DNA from: Chimaeribacter californicus
GTDB taxonomy: Bacteria; Pseudomonadota; Gammaproteobacteria; Enterobacterales; Enterobacteriaceae
Direction of reading: 5' to 3'
DNA length: 64,000 bases
Assembly (NCBI RefSeq): GCF_002858675.1
Contig: NZ_PJZF01000006.1
Location: 62,001 to 126,000 of the forward strand
Shown here: positions 36,520 to 45,943 of the stretch, in pieces
Layout: every line of letters begins with the position of its first letter
How positions within the stretch are numbered: the first letter of the stretch is position 1
Position numbers and translations under genes: made by a program
Notes under the pieces: model-generated
Told to the model about the DNA's origin: nothing
Database searches by the model: none
Seen by the model: the letters and a program-made list of their open reading frames with translations, nothing else

Positions 36520-38589
36520 ATGACTGACAAGACTTTCCTGGTGGAAATCGGCACGGAAGAGCTGCCGCCGAAGGCGCTGCGCTCACTGGCTGAATCCTTT
36601 GCTGCCAACGTCACGGCGGAACTTGACGCAGCCGGCCTGCAACACGGCGACGTGCAGTGGTTCGCCGCGCCGCGCCGCCTGGCGCTGAAAGTGCCGGCGC
36701 TGAGCGCCGCCCAGGCTGACCGCGAAATCGAAAAACGCGGCCCGGCGATTGCCCAGGCGTTCGATGCCGACGGCAAGCCGACCAAAGCGGCCGAAGGCTG
36801 GGCGCGCGGCTGCGGGATCACCGTGGATCAGGCGGATCGCCTGAGCACCGACAAAGGCGAGTGGCTGGTTCACCGCGCCCACGTCAAAGGCGAAAGCGCG
36901 CAGAGCCTGCTGCCGGGCATGATCGCCACCGCCCTCGGCAAGCTGCCGATCCCGAAACTGATGCGCTGGGGTGACTCTGACGTGCAGTTCGTGCGCCCGG
37001 TACACACCGTGACGCTGCTGCTGGGTGATGAGCTGATCCCGGCCACCATTCTGGGCATCCCTTCCGATCGCGTGATCCGCGGCCACCGCTTTATGGGCGA
37101 GCCGGAATTCCGCATCGACCACGCTGACCAGTACCCGGCTCTCCTGCTGGAGCGCGGCAAGGTGCTGGCGGATTACGAACAGCGTAAAGCCAAAATCAAA
37201 GCCGATGCCGAAGAAGCGGCGCGCCAGATTGGCGGCCAGGCTGACCTGAGCGACAGCCTGCTGGAAGAGGTCACCTCGCTGGTGGAGTGGCCGGTGGTGC
37301 TGACGGCGAAATTCGAAGAGAAATTCCTGGCGGTACCGGCGGAAGCGCTGGTCTACACCATGAAAGGTGACCAGAAATATTTCCCGGTGTATGACGCCGC
37401 CGGCAAACTGCTGCCGAACTTCATTTTCGTCGCCAACATTGAATCGAAAGATCCGCAGCAGATTATCTCCGGTAACGAAAAAGTGGTGCGCCCGCGTCTG
37501 GCGGATGCCGAATTCTTCTTCAATACCGACCGCAAACAGCGGCTGGAAGATAACCTGCCGCGCCTGGAAACCGTGCTGTTCCAGAAACAGCTCGGCACCC
37601 TGCGCGACAAAACCGACCGTATTCAGGCGCTGGCGGGCTGGATCGCCGGTCAGATTGGTGCAGACGTGGAGCACGCGCGCCGCGCCGGTCTGCTCTCCAA
37701 GTGTGACCTGATGACCAACATGGTGTTTGAGTTCACCGACACCCAGGGCGTGATGGGCATGCACTACGCCCGCCACGACGGCGAAGCGGAAGATGTGGCC
37801 GTGGCGCTGAACGAACAGTACCAGCCGCGTTTTGCCGGTGATGCCCTGCCGGCCTCGCCGGTGGCCTGCGCGCTGGCGATTGCCGACAAAATGGATACCC
37901 TGGCGGGCATCTTCGGCATCGGCCAGAACCCGAAAGGGGCCTCTGACCCGTTCGCCCTGCGCCGTGCCGCGCTCGGCGTGCTGCGCATCATCGTGGAAAA
38001 GAACCTGAACCTCGATCTGCAAACCCTGGCAGAAGAAGCGGTGCGCCTGTACGGCGACAAGCTGACCAACGCCAACGTGGTGGATGACGTGGTGGAGTTC
38101 ATGCTGGGCCGCTTCCGCGCCTGGTATCAGGAAGAAGGCCACGCGGTTGACACCATTCAGGCAGTGCTGGCGCGCCGCCCGACCCGCCCGGCGGACTTCG
38201 ATGCCCGCATGAAAGCGGTGTCGCACTTCCGTGGCCTGGAGGCCGCCGCCGCGCTGGCCGCCGCCAACAAACGCGTCTCCAACATTCTGGCGAAATCCAC
38301 TGAAACGCTGAACGACAGCGTGCAGGCGTCGCTGCTGAAAGAGAACGAAGAGATCCAGCTGGCTACCTTCGTGATGGCGCTCGGCAGCAAGCTGCAACCT
38401 TACTACGCGGAAGGCCGTTATCAGGAGGCGCTGGGTGAACTGGCCCAACTGCGTGAAGCAGTCGATAACTTCTTCGAAAAAGTAATGGTGAACGCCGACG
38501 ATCAGGCGGTGCGTATCAACCGCCTGACCCTGCTGAGCAAACTGCGTGACCTGTTCCTGCAGGTGGCGGACATTTCGCTGTTGCAGTAA
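36520..38589 (+). CDS. glyS: Glycyl-tRNA synthetase beta subunit
   Basis: The 689-residue beta subunit, same length as in E. coli. It opens [20 protein letters not shown] and ends [13 protein letters not shown]. It contains the HD-like region and a C-terminal anticodon-binding domain typical of the beta chain. Co-transcribed with glyQ, with an own GAGAGACAGCC leader before the ATG. A terminator lies 33 bp downstream. Confidence 0.98.
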   Translation: MTDKTFLVEIGTEELPPKALRSLAESFAANVTAELDAAGLQHGDVQWFAAPRRLALKVPALSAAQADREIEKRGPAIAQAFDADGKPTKAAEGWARGCGITVDQADRLSTDKGEWLVHRAHVKGESAQSLLPGMIATALGKLPIPKLMRWGDSDVQFVRPVHTVTLLLGDELIPATILGIPSDRVIRGHRFMGEPEFRIDHADQYPALLLERGKVLADYEQRKAKIKADAEEAARQIGGQADLSDSLLEEVTSLVEWPVVLTAKFEEKFLAVPAEALVYTMKGDQKYFPVYDAAGKLLPNFIFVANIESKDPQQIISGNEKVVRPRLADAEFFFNTDRKQRLEDNLPRLETVLFQKQLGTLRDKTDRIQALAGWIAGQIGADVEHARRAGLLSKCDLMTNMVFEFTDTQGVMGMHYARHDGEAEDVAVALNEQYQPRFAGDALPASPVACALAIADKMDTLAGIFGIGQNPKGASDPFALRRAALGVLRIIVEKNLNLDLQTLAEEAVRLYGDKLTNANVVDDVVEFMLGRFRAWYQEEGHAVDTIQAVLARRPTRPADFDARMKAVSHFRGLEAAAALAAANKRVSNILAKSTETLNDSVQASLLKENEEIQLATFVMALGSKLQPYYAEGRYQEALGELAQLREAVDNFFEKVMVNADDQAVRINRLTLLSKLRDLFLQVADISLLQ

Positions 38590-38621
38590 AAAGATCGCGT
38601 GATTAGCCAGAAAAAGGCAGA

Positions 38622-38648
38622 AAAAAACCCGCTCCGGCGGGTTTTTTT
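38622..38648. terminator. Terminator between glyS and yiaG
   Basis: CCCGC-TCCG-GCGGG stem-loop with seven A before and seven T after. Symmetrical, so it can end both glyQS and the convergent yiaG transcript. Confidence 0.93.
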
Positions 38649-38696
38649 ATTGGGCGGCCCCTTCAGCGAAGCGGGCGGGTGCGTCACGCTGCCGGG

Positions 38697-38981
38697 TTAA
38701 CTCTCCAGCAACTGACGGCTGAGATACGGGTTGGCATTCAACAGGCGCATCAGTTTTTGCGCGGTGGAGGAGGGGCGGCAACTGTTGGCTTCCCACTTTT
38801 TCACCTGCGCCACACTGACACCCATGCATTTGGCAAACTCATCAATTTGCATCCCTGCGCGCTCACGCAGCTTTTTCGGTTCCGGCAAGGCGTTATTTTC
38901 TTGATTTGCCATCAGATTGACGGCAGGCACGGCCCCATATTCAAAACTATCCAGTAACTCATTGAACAATTCACGATCCAT
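38697..38981 (-). CDS. yiaG: HTH regulator YiaG
   Basis: A 94-residue protein like E. coli YiaG (96). The N-terminal half is variable; the C-terminal half is an XRE-type HTH of the MqsA-like group: LRERAGMQIDEFAKCMGVSVAQVKKWEANSCRPSS, then AQKLMRLLNANP. No zinc domain is present. It is convergent with glyS and divergent from yiaF, as expected for the yiaF-yiaG neighbourhood. Target unknown. Confidence 0.88.
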   Translation of the reverse strand: MDRELFNELLDSFEYGAVPAVNLMANQENNALPEPKKLRERAGMQIDEFAKCMGVSVAQVKKWEANSCRPSSTAQKLMRLLNANPYLSRQLLES

Positions 38982-39298
38982 AGTGGCTCCCGAAACTAGC
39001 TGTTACGACGACATTCAACAACCGTCATTCCATTTTGCTTAAAACTATAAGCACTAAGACTATAAGCCAGATTTCGCCGGGCGGGGGGAAATTTTGTGCA
39101 GGTTTTGCTGTTAATTTGTCCCTGAATTGGCACTTTTCCGAACAGCCGGCGGGAAAATACAGGAAATTTAACGCTGGATCGCGATCGCAACCCCGTGCGG
39201 CATGAGTACCTTATCAACCGCAGATGATCTATTCTTAGGGCACAAAACCTGCCCGTGCAGCGGGCGGAAATAATGGACATCAAAGGGGAGTTGGGCAC
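38982..39298. other. Divergent yiaG-yiaF gap
   Basis: 317 bp, AT-richer near yiaG and GC-rich near yiaF. It must carry promoters for both genes. A short near-repeat AACTATAAGCACTAAGACTATAAGC occurs at about 39044-39069 (the element ACTATAAGC twice). No coding frame of note. Confidence 0.45.
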
Positions 39299-40015
39299 AT
39301 GGCAGTAGGGATTAACAGCAGACGCGTTGCGCGCTGGATGGCGCCGTTATTGGCACTGATGGTGGTGTTGCAGCTCACGGCCTGTGGCGACAAAGAGGGC
39401 GACGAGCGCAAGGCGTTCATCGACTACCTGCAAAACACCGTGATGCGCAGCGGGCAGAACCTGCCGACGCTGAGCGAAGACCAGAAACAGAAACTCGGCA
39501 ACTATGCCAATGACTATCAGGTGCTGGTGACCTTCTCCCGCCAGATGAAACAGGGCATCAACAACAGCCTGGGGCCGGTGGTGAATACCCTCGGGCAGAT
39601 CCGGGTGCCGCAGGACTATATGCAGCAGCACGACACGCTGGCGCAGGAGCTGGGCACGCTGAACATGCTCGGCCAGCAGATCCAGACGGCCAAAGCGCAG
39701 GCGGACACCGCCCACGCGGCGATGAAGCACCCGGACGATTTGAAAGGGATCTACAACCAGGCGTATGACACCATCGTCACCCGCCCGGCCAATGGCATTA
39801 TGCCGGTGATCCCGGCGCTGGCCGGGTTCGCCCAGTCGGTGGTGCAGGTGGGCGACTACCTGATCCAGCAGGGCAACCAGGTCACGTTCGACAACAACCA
39901 GGTACAGCTCCAGACGCAGCAGCAGGTGACGCAGTACAACACCATGATGTCGGAACTGACCACCAAACAGTCGGTGCTGCTTACCGCGCAGAAAGCCGTG
40001 CTCGGCCAGTTCTGA
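39299..40015 (+). CDS. yiaF: YiaF family lipoprotein (DUF3053)
   Basis: A 238-residue envelope protein like E. coli YiaF (236). It has an N-terminal hydrophobic stretch (about 13-28) ending in the lipobox-like LTAC with Cys29, followed by GDKEGDERKAFIDYLQNTVMRS, a family hallmark. The remainder is mostly helical and glutamine-rich (IQQGNQVTFDNN, QLQTQQQVTQYN). GGGGAG lies 10 bases upstream of the ATG. A strong terminator follows. Function unknown. Confidence 0.92.
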   Translation: MAVGINSRRVARWMAPLLALMVVLQLTACGDKEGDERKAFIDYLQNTVMRSGQNLPTLSEDQKQKLGNYANDYQVLVTFSRQMKQGINNSLGPVVNTLGQIRVPQDYMQQHDTLAQELGTLNMLGQQIQTAKAQADTAHAAMKHPDDLKGIYNQAYDTIVTRPANGIMPVIPALAGFAQSVVQVGDYLIQQGNQVTFDNNQVQLQTQQQVTQYNTMMSELTTKQSVLLTAQKAVLGQF

Positions 40016-40031
40016 CGGCATAACGCACGCC

Positions 40032-40054
40032 AGCCACCTGCGGGTGGCTTTTTT
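40032..40054 (+). terminator. Rho-independent terminator after yiaF
   Basis: AGCCACC (40032-40038) pairs with GGTGGCT (40043-40049), then six T residues. Confidence 0.92.
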
Positions 40055-40192
40055 GTGCCCGGTGTCTCACTGAGGCGCGTGTGAGAAAATGTGGTCGTTT
40101 TTGACGACCGGGAAGGCAGCCGATAACGTAGGCTGCATGCTTCGCCGGAAAATGTGATTCCGTCGGAAACGTGATAACCAGAAGGAAACCCT

Positions 40193-40978
40193 ATGAAATA
40201 CCCCGTAATGACGCTGGCCGGTGCGCTGATGCTGGCCCCGGTGCTGACCCACGCCGCAGAGACCACCACCTTCACGCCGGCCCAGCAGGAGGCGATCGGC
40301 AAGATTGCCGCCGAGTACCTGGTGCAGCACCCGGAAGTGCTGGTGCAGGCCAGCCAGAAACTGGAAGCGCAACAGCAAGAGCAGCAGCAACAGGCCTCGC
40401 TGAATGCGGTGCTGCAAAACAGTGAAGCGTTGCTGAATGACGCCGACACCCCGGCCATCGGCCCGAAAAATGCCAAAGTGGCGCTGGTGGAGTTCTTCGA
40501 TTACCAGTGCGTCTATTGCAGCCACATGGCCCCGCTGGTCGAGCAGACGGTGAAAGCCAACCCGCAGGTGCGGTTTGTGTTTAAAGAGTGGCCGATCTTC
40601 GGCCAGCGCTGGGAGCCGTCCATTACCGCGGCGGAAACCGGCATGGCGGTCTACAAAGAGAAGGGCGCGGATGCCTACTTCACCTACCACAACGCCATTT
40701 ACCATACCGGCCACGATGAGGGCAAACTGACGCAAGCCGACATCACTGCCGCCGTCAAAGCCGCGGGCGCGGCCCAGCCAACGGAAGCCACCCGTAAAAA
40801 GACCCACGCAGCGCTGGCGAAAACCGACGATCTGGCGCGGGTGCTCGGCTTCAGCGGCACCCCGGCGTTTGTCGTGATGCCGACCCAGGGCGCAACGGCG
40901 GAAAACAGCACCGTGCTGCCGGGCGCAGTGTCAGCGGAAGCGCTGCAAACTGCCATCAATAAAGCACAGGGGAAATAA
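40193..40978 (+). CDS. DsbA-family periplasmic disulfide protein (ScsC/Com1-like)
   Basis: A 261-residue exported thioredoxin-fold protein. The signal peptide ends near THA21. A glutamine-rich helical stalk (about 28-80, EAQQQEQQQQASL) likely drives oligomer formation, as in ScsC and Com1. The DsbA domain (about 95-255) has the active site CVYC (Cys106, Cys109) in DYQCVYCSH and the cis-proline loop FSGTPAF. The stalk suggests isomerase-like rather than pure oxidase activity; that is inference. Single gene followed by a hairpin. Not one of the standard E. coli Dsb proteins. Confidence 0.88.
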   Translation: MKYPVMTLAGALMLAPVLTHAAETTTFTPAQQEAIGKIAAEYLVQHPEVLVQASQKLEAQQQEQQQQASLNAVLQNSEALLNDADTPAIGPKNAKVALVEFFDYQCVYCSHMAPLVEQTVKANPQVRFVFKEWPIFGQRWEPSITAAETGMAVYKEKGADAYFTYHNAIYHTGHDEGKLTQADITAAVKAAGAAQPTEATRKKTHAALAKTDDLARVLGFSGTPAFVVMPTQGATAENSTVLPGAVSAEALQTAINKAQGK

Positions 40979-40985
40979 CCCCCAC

Positions 40986-41011
40986 GGCCTGCCCTGTGTG
41001 CAGGGCAGGCC
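40986..41011 (+). terminator. Hairpin after the DsbA-family gene
   Basis: Ten-bp perfect stem (40986-40995 with 41002-41011) and six-base loop. A pyrimidine-rich but not pure T tract follows, so it is a probable terminator. Confidence 0.7.
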
Positions 41012-41131
41012 GCTTTCGCCTTTCCCTTTCTTCCCCTCTTTACTGCCTTGTTTCGCCCGCCGCCGGTGCGACAACACATTCATCTGCCTGCCATCACTTT
41101 CTTTCAGAATTCATCACATTGTTGGTGGGAT

Positions 41132-41158
41132 TGTCTACAGTTGGGTGTAGGACAAATC
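41132..41158. promoter_or_regulatory. Inverted repeat TTGTCTACA / TGTAGGACAA
   Basis: A near-palindrome upstream of the CRP boxes, with half-sites resembling those bound by FadR-type GntR regulators (TNGTNNNACNA). Which protein binds it and which gene it serves is not known. Confidence 0.4.
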
Positions 41159-41194
41159 TTAAGCAGCTGGACGGCGTCTCACCGCAAAATAAAT

Positions 41195-41210
41195 TGTGAG
41201 TGAAATCACA
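41195..41210. promoter_or_regulatory. CRP box 1 of mtlA
   Basis: TGTGAGTGAAATCACA: both pentamers TGTGA and TCACA with six-base spacing, a perfect CRP-cAMP site. Confidence 0.9.
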
Positions 41211-41238
41211 ATTTCAAGAAAAAGCGGCATTTAACAAA

Positions 41239-41254
41239 TGTGATACATATCACG
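41239..41254. promoter_or_regulatory. CRP box 2 of mtlA
   Basis: TGTGATACATATCACG: one mismatch in the right arm. Confidence 0.85.
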
Positions 41255-41311
41255 GTTTATTCTGTCAGTAACCGGTTTACCGGCCTATCTGACGGTTCTT
41301 CAAAGCATATT

Positions 41312-41327
41312 TGTGATGAATATCACG
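41312..41327. promoter_or_regulatory. CRP box 3 of mtlA
   Basis: TGTGATGAATATCACG: one mismatch in the right arm. Confidence 0.85.
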
Positions 41328-41355
41328 CTATGTACCGGGTTAACTGGGGCTAAAG

Positions 41356-41371
41356 TGTGATGTGAATCACA
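41356..41371. promoter_or_regulatory. CRP box 4 of mtlA
   Basis: TGTGATGTGAATCACA: perfect arms. The four boxes span 177 bp; E. coli mtlA is likewise preceded by several CRP sites. Together with the inverted repeat at 41132 they account for most of the gap 40979-41509. Confidence 0.9.
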
Positions 41372-41509
41372 AAAAAGTGGGGCGCTACGCGCGTAAAAAA
41401 GAGCGTGGTAGAGTCCGCCCTGCATATGGCAATAGCGACGGGGATGCCGTCCCGTCTCAACGACTTCACGCGCTCTTATTGGCAGCGCGTATCAATAGGG
41501 GTGTGTTTT

Positions 41510-43435
41510 ATGTTTTCACCAGACGTTAAGGTCAAAGTCCAGAATTTTGGCCGTTTTCTGAGCAACATGGTGATGCCCAACATCGGCGCATTTATCGCCT
41601 GGGGGATTATCACTGCACTGTTTATCCCAACCGGCTGGTTGCCGAACGAAACCTTAGGCAAGCTGGTCGGCCCGATGATCACCTACCTGCTGCCGCTGCT
41701 GATCGGTTATACCGGCGGTAAACTGGTGGGCGGTGAGCGCGGCGGCGTAGTAGGCGCGATCACCACCATGGGCGTGATTGTCGGCGCGGACATGCCGATG
41801 TTCCTCGGCGCGATGATTGCCGGCCCGCTCGGCGGCTGGGCGATCAAACGCTTCGACCGCTGGGTAGACGGCAAAATCAAAAGCGGCTTCGAGATGCTGG
41901 TCAACAACTTCTCGGCCGGCATCATTGGGATGCTGCTGGCGATCCTTGCGTTCCTCGCCATTGGCCCGCTGGTGGAGACGCTCTCCAAACTGCTGGCAGC
42001 CGGTGTACACATCATGGTGGTACACAACCTGCTGCCGCTGACCTCCATCTTTGTGGAACCGGCGAAAATCCTGTTCCTCAATAACGCCATCAACCACGGC
42101 ATCTTCTCGCCGCTGGGCATCCAGCAGGCCACGGAAGCCGGTAAATCGATCTTCTTCCTGATCGAAGCCAACCCCGGCCCGGGGATGGGCGTGCTGGTGG
42201 CTTACATGTTCTTTGGCCGCGGCAATGCCAAGCAGTCTGCGGGTGGTGCGGCGATTATCCACTTCCTCGGCGGCATCCATGAGATCTACTTCCCGTATGT
42301 GCTGATGAACCCGCGCCTGCTTCTGGCGGTCATCCTCGGCGGCATGAGCGGCGTCTTCACCCTGACCCTGCTGAACGGCGGGCTGGTTTCCCCGGCGTCC
42401 CCGGGTTCCATCCTGGCGATTCTGGCGATGACGCCGAAAGGCGCGTACTTCGCTAACCTCTGCGCGGTAGTGGTGGCCTTTGCCGTCTCCTTCGTGGCGT
42501 CTGCCATCCTGCTGAAAAGCACCAAGGCGAAAGAAGAGGACGATCTGGAAGAAGCGACCCGTCGCATGCATGACATGAAAGCCCAGTCCAAAGGCGGCCA
42601 GCCTGCGGCGGCGGCACTGGCTAACGACGGCGACATGAGCACCGTGCGCAAAATCATTGTGGCCTGTGATGCCGGTATGGGTTCCAGCGCGATGGGCGCG
42701 GGCGTGCTGCGCAAAAAAGTGCAGGATGCCGGGCTGAAAAATGTGTCAGTGACCAACAGCGCCATCAACAATTTGCCGGATGATGTCGATCTGGTGATCA
42801 CCCACCGTGACCTCACCGAACGCGCGATGCGCCATGCCCCGCAGGCGCAGCACATTTCGCTGACCAACTTCCTGGACAGCAAGCTCTACAGCGACCTGAC
42901 CAGCCGCCTGGTGGCGGCCAATAACAGCAGCATGCACCAGCAGAAAGTGATCACCACGCTGGATGACAGCTTCGACGCCACCGAGCAGAACCTGTTCCGC
43001 CTGACTGCTGCCAACGTGTTCCTCGGCCAGCAGGCCGGCAACAAAGAGCAGGCGATCCGCTTCGCCGGTGAGCAACTGGTGAAAGGCGGCTACGTGCAGC
43101 CGGAGTATGTGGAGGCGATGCTGGCGCGTGAAAAACTCACCTCCACCTATCTGGGTGAGTCGATCGCCGTGCCGCACGGCACCATCGAGGCGAAAGACCG
43201 GGTGCTGAAAACCGGCGTGGTGTTCTGCCAGTACCCGCAGGGCGTGCGCTTCGGTGACGAAGAGGATGAGGTGGCGAAACTGGTGATCGGGATTGCTGCC
43301 CGCAACAATGAGCACATCCATGTGATCACCAGCCTGACCAACGCGCTGGATGATGACACGGTGATCGCGCGGCTCTCCACCACCCGGGACGTGCAGGAAG
43401 TGCTAAACCTGCTGACCGGAAAACAGGTCGCCTGA
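41510..43435 (+). CDS. mtlA: Mannitol-specific PTS EIICBA
   Basis: MtlA imports and phosphorylates mannitol to mannitol-1-phosphate. The 641-residue product (E. coli 637) has the EIIC membrane domain (about 1-345), EIIB with phospho-Cys386 in ACDAGMGSSAMG, and EIIA with phospho-His556 in AVPHGT. The start MFSPDVKVKVQNFGRFLSNM at 41510 matches the E. coli N-terminus and has AGGGG upstream; longer in-frame starts reach into the CRP region and are rejected. First gene of mtlA-mtlD-mtlR, with strong CRP control and repression by MtlR. Confidence 0.98.
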   Translation: MFSPDVKVKVQNFGRFLSNMVMPNIGAFIAWGIITALFIPTGWLPNETLGKLVGPMITYLLPLLIGYTGGKLVGGERGGVVGAITTMGVIVGADMPMFLGAMIAGPLGGWAIKRFDRWVDGKIKSGFEMLVNNFSAGIIGMLLAILAFLAIGPLVETLSKLLAAGVHIMVVHNLLPLTSIFVEPAKILFLNNAINHGIFSPLGIQQATEAGKSIFFLIEANPGPGMGVLVAYMFFGRGNAKQSAGGAAIIHFLGGIHEIYFPYVLMNPRLLLAVILGGMSGVFTLTLLNGGLVSPASPGSILAILAMTPKGAYFANLCAVVVAFAVSFVASAILLKSTKAKEEDDLEEATRRMHDMKAQSKGGQPAAAALANDGDMSTVRKIIVACDAGMGSSAMGAGVLRKKVQDAGLKNVSVTNSAINNLPDDVDLVITHRDLTERAMRHAPQAQHISLTNFLDSKLYSDLTSRLVAANNSSMHQQKVITTLDDSFDATEQNLFRLTAANVFLGQQAGNKEQAIRFAGEQLVKGGYVQPEYVEAMLAREKLTSTYLGESIAVPHGTIEAKDRVLKTGVVFCQYPQGVRFGDEEDEVAKLVIGIAARNNEHIHVITSLTNALDDDTVIARLSTTRDVQEVLNLLTGKQVA

Positions 43436-43446
43436 CCGTAAACTGA

Positions 43447-43470
43447 CCGGGCCGGAATGGCCCGGTTGCT
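43447..43470 (+). terminator. Hairpin between mtlA and mtlD
   Basis: CCGGGCC (43447-43453) pairs with GGCCCGG (43459-43465) and is followed by a T-rich stretch. In an operon it may cause partial termination or protect mtlA mRNA. Confidence 0.6.
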
Positions 43471-43587
43471 ATTTATATGATATGGCAGGGCGGGTTATAG
43501 GATTCAGGGGAAGGGCGGGCACTGCGCGCTTCCCGCTTTTCAGGTTTGTGACCGGCAGGATCGTCACTACGTTTCAAGGAATACATG

Positions 43588-44733
43588 ATGAAAGCATTAC
43601 ATTTTGGCGCCGGGAATATTGGCCGCGGCTTTATCGGGAAATTACTGGCAGATGCCGGGATCGAGCTGGTGTTTGCGGATGTGAACCAGACCGTGCTGGA
43701 CGCGCTCAACAGCCGCGGCAGCTATGACGTGCACGTGGTGGGTGAGCAGGCGCGCGTAGAGCCGGTGAGCAACGTCTCCGCCGTCAACAGCGGCAGCCAG
43801 GAGGCGATTGACCTGATCGCAGCGGTTGACCTGGTCACCACCGCCGTCGGCCCGAACATTCTGGCGCGCATCGCCCCGGCAGTCGCCAAAGGGCTGGTGA
43901 AACGCCACCAGCTCGGCAACCAGCAGCCGCTGAACATTATCGCCTGTGAAAACATGGTGCGCGGCACCAGCCAGTTTAAACAGCACGTCTATGACGCGCT
44001 GCCGGAAGAGGAAAAAGCGTGGGTAGATGAGCACGTCGGCTTCGCGGATTCCGCCGTTGACCGCATTGTGCCGCCTGCCGCCGCCGGCAGCACCGACCCG
44101 CTGGAAGTCACCGTGGAAACCTTCAGCGAGTGGATCGTGGACAAAACCCAGTTCGTCGGCCAGCCGCCGCAGATCGCCGGCATGGAACTCACCGACAACC
44201 TGATGGCCTTTGTGGAGCGTAAGCTGTTTACCCTCAACACCGGCCACGCCATCACCGCGTACCTCGGCAAACAGGCCGGGCACGCCACCATCCGTGATGC
44301 CATCCTTGACCCGGCTATCCGTGCGGTAGTGAAGGGCGCGATGGAAGAGAGCGGCGCGGTGCTGATCAAACGCTACGGCTTTGATGCGGAAAAACATGCC
44401 GCCTACATCAACAAGATTCTGGGCCGTTTCGAAAACCCTTACCTGCAGGATGATGTGGAGCGTGTCGGCCGCCAGCCGCTGCGTAAACTCAGCGCCGGCG
44501 ACCGCCTGATAAAACCGCTGCTCGGCACGCTGGAGTACAACCTGCCGCACACCAACCTGATCACCGGCATTGCGGCGGCGCTGCACTACCGCAGTGAAAG
44601 TGACCCGCAGGCCGCTGAGCTGGTGGACTTGCTGGCGAACCTCGGCCCGCAGGGTGCGCTGTCGCAGATCTCCGGCCTGCCGGCAGACAGCGCGGCCGTG
44701 GCAGAAGCCGTTGACGCCTATAACGCCCTCTAA
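43588..44733 (+). CDS. mtlD: Mannitol-1-phosphate 5-dehydrogenase
   Basis: MtlD oxidises mannitol-1-phosphate to fructose-6-phosphate with NAD. The 381-residue product opens [20 protein letters not shown] with the NAD motif GAGNIGRG, and contains [19 protein letters not shown] and the catalytic lysine region [13 protein letters not shown]. An ATG three bases upstream (43585) gives one extra Met; AAGGA serves either. Second gene of the mannitol operon. Confidence 0.98.
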   Translation: MKALHFGAGNIGRGFIGKLLADAGIELVFADVNQTVLDALNSRGSYDVHVVGEQARVEPVSNVSAVNSGSQEAIDLIAAVDLVTTAVGPNILARIAPAVAKGLVKRHQLGNQQPLNIIACENMVRGTSQFKQHVYDALPEEEKAWVDEHVGFADSAVDRIVPPAAAGSTDPLEVTVETFSEWIVDKTQFVGQPPQIAGMELTDNLMAFVERKLFTLNTGHAITAYLGKQAGHATIRDAILDPAIRAVVKGAMEESGAVLIKRYGFDAEKHAAYINKILGRFENPYLQDDVERVGRQPLRKLSAGDRLIKPLLGTLEYNLPHTNLITGIAAALHYRSESDPQAAELVDLLANLGPQGALSQISGLPADSAAVAEAVDAYNAL

Positions 44734-44755
44734 GCGCGAAATGTGGTAAAAAGAG

Positions 44756-44781
44756 CGGCTGGCGGCGTGGTGCCGCCAGCC
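44756..44781 (+). other. Hairpin between mtlD and mtlR
   Basis: GGCTGGCGGC and GCCGCCAGCC form a 10-bp stem around GTGGT, with C-run and no T-run. Probably an mRNA-stability or REP-like element rather than a terminator. Confidence 0.6.
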
Positions 44782-44839
44782 CCCCACGATGTTTCTCACC
44801 GCAACGGGGGCGTTGCCTCCGCCCGTATGGAGGCCAGGT

Positions 44840-45421
44840 ATGGCCGGGTTTCCGGACGTTGTGACTCCCCTAACGCAAAATATCACCATGATTGACGCTG
44901 CACAGGCCTTTGAAAACCGGGTACTGGAAAAACTGAACGCCGGGAAAAGCGTTCGCGGGTTTATTATCGCCGCCGTTGAGCTGCTCACTGAGGCGGTCAA
45001 CATTCTGGTATTACAGGTTTTCCGCAAAGATGATTACGCGGTGAAGTACGCCGTCGGGCCGCTGTTGAGCGGCAGCGGCCCGCTGGGCGAGTTATCCGTG
45101 CGGCTGAAACTGATGTATGGGCTGGGGGTGATCAGCCGCAATGAGTATGAAGATGCCGAGTTGCTGATGGCGATGCGCGAGGAGCTGAACCACGACGGCA
45201 ACGAGTACCGTTTTACCGATGATGAGATCCTCGGGCCGTTTGGCGAACTGCACTGCGTGCCCGCCCTGCCGCCTGCCCCGGTGCTGACGCCGGGCGTGGT
45301 GCCGCTGGATGAGGCCTTACAGGCGATGCAACGCCAGCGCTATCAGCAGATGGTGCACTCGACCATGGTACTGTCAGTGACTGACCTTATCGCCGGGATC
45401 AGCCTGAAAAAGGCGTTCTGA
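44840..45421 (+). CDS. mtlR: Mannitol operon repressor MtlR
   Basis: MtlR represses the mtl operon. The 193-residue helical protein (E. coli 195) contains QAFENRVLEKLNAGKSVRGF, AVNILVLQVFRKDDYAVKYAV and EELNHDGNEYRFTDDEILGPFGELHC, all strongly conserved. The ATG at 44840 has GGAGG 6 bases upstream and gives the family length; starts further upstream add unrelated residues. Third gene of the operon. Confidence 0.96.
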   Translation: MAGFPDVVTPLTQNITMIDAAQAFENRVLEKLNAGKSVRGFIIAAVELLTEAVNILVLQVFRKDDYAVKYAVGPLLSGSGPLGELSVRLKLMYGLGVISRNEYEDAELLMAMREELNHDGNEYRFTDDEILGPFGELHCVPALPPAPVLTPGVVPLDEALQAMQRQRYQQMVHSTMVLSVTDLIAGISLKKAF

Positions 45422-45542
45422 GTGCCTGCCCCTGCCCGCATTCCGCTGTCGCCGGGCTGATGAAGCGCCCACTTCCTGCTACACTGTGCGCCAATCCCCC
45501 TTCTGATAACGTGCCTGACAGCGGCATAAACGGGCCATGACT

Positions 45543-45905
45543 ATGAAAGAAAAAGAAAAAGCAGAGATTAAACTCCTCAGCGACAAGCTGGATGCCCTGA
45601 AACACAAAGACGCAACCATCATCGCGCAGGGTAACGGCGAGCTGATCGCCAAGCATGAGGAAGAGAAAGAGAAGCTGATCAAAGAGATCGCCCGCCTGAA
45701 AGAGGTGCAGATCAGCAAGCTGAGCACCCAGGCACAGGAGCTCTCCCGCCTGCCGTTCAGCCGTGAAATCTCCAAAAAAGAGCAGGCTGACATGGGCACT
45801 CTGAAAAAGAGCGTGCGCGGGCTGATTGTGGTTCACCCGATGACCGCCCTGGGCCGTGAAATGGGCCTGAAAGTCGTGACCGGTTACGCGAAAAAACCGT
45901 TCTGA
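45543..45905 (+). CDS. yibL: Ribosome-associated protein YibL
   Basis: A 120-residue protein (same as E. coli YibL) found with ribosomes; role not settled. The first 70 residues are a charged coiled coil ([35 protein letters not shown]), followed by the conserved [18 protein letters not shown] and [13 protein letters not shown]. An ATG two codons upstream (45537) is possible. Follows mtlR, as in E. coli. Confidence 0.95.
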   Translation: MKEKEKAEIKLLSDKLDALKHKDATIIAQGNGELIAKHEEEKEKLIKEIARLKEVQISKLSTQAQELSRLPFSREISKKEQADMGTLKKSVRGLIVVHPMTALGREMGLKVVTGYAKKPF

Positions 45906-45910
45906 TGTGC

Positions 45911-45933
45911 CGGGCCGGTCTCACACCGGCCCG
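45911..45933 (+). terminator. Hairpin after yibL
   Basis: CGGGCCGGT (45911-45919) pairs with ACCGGCCCG (45925-45933). It lies between convergent yibL and yiiM; the following tract is T-rich but broken, so termination is probable only. Confidence 0.65.
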
Positions 45934-45943
45934 CGTTCCTTTC

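Noticed and set aside
41405-41509. N-terminal extension of mtlA by 35 codons
   Set aside because: The extension has no family match. The ATG at 41510 has a good ribosome site and aligns with E. coli MtlA.
44756-44781. Rho-independent terminator inside the mtl operon
   Set aside because: The stem is strong but is followed by C residues, not T, so it is reported only as a hairpin.
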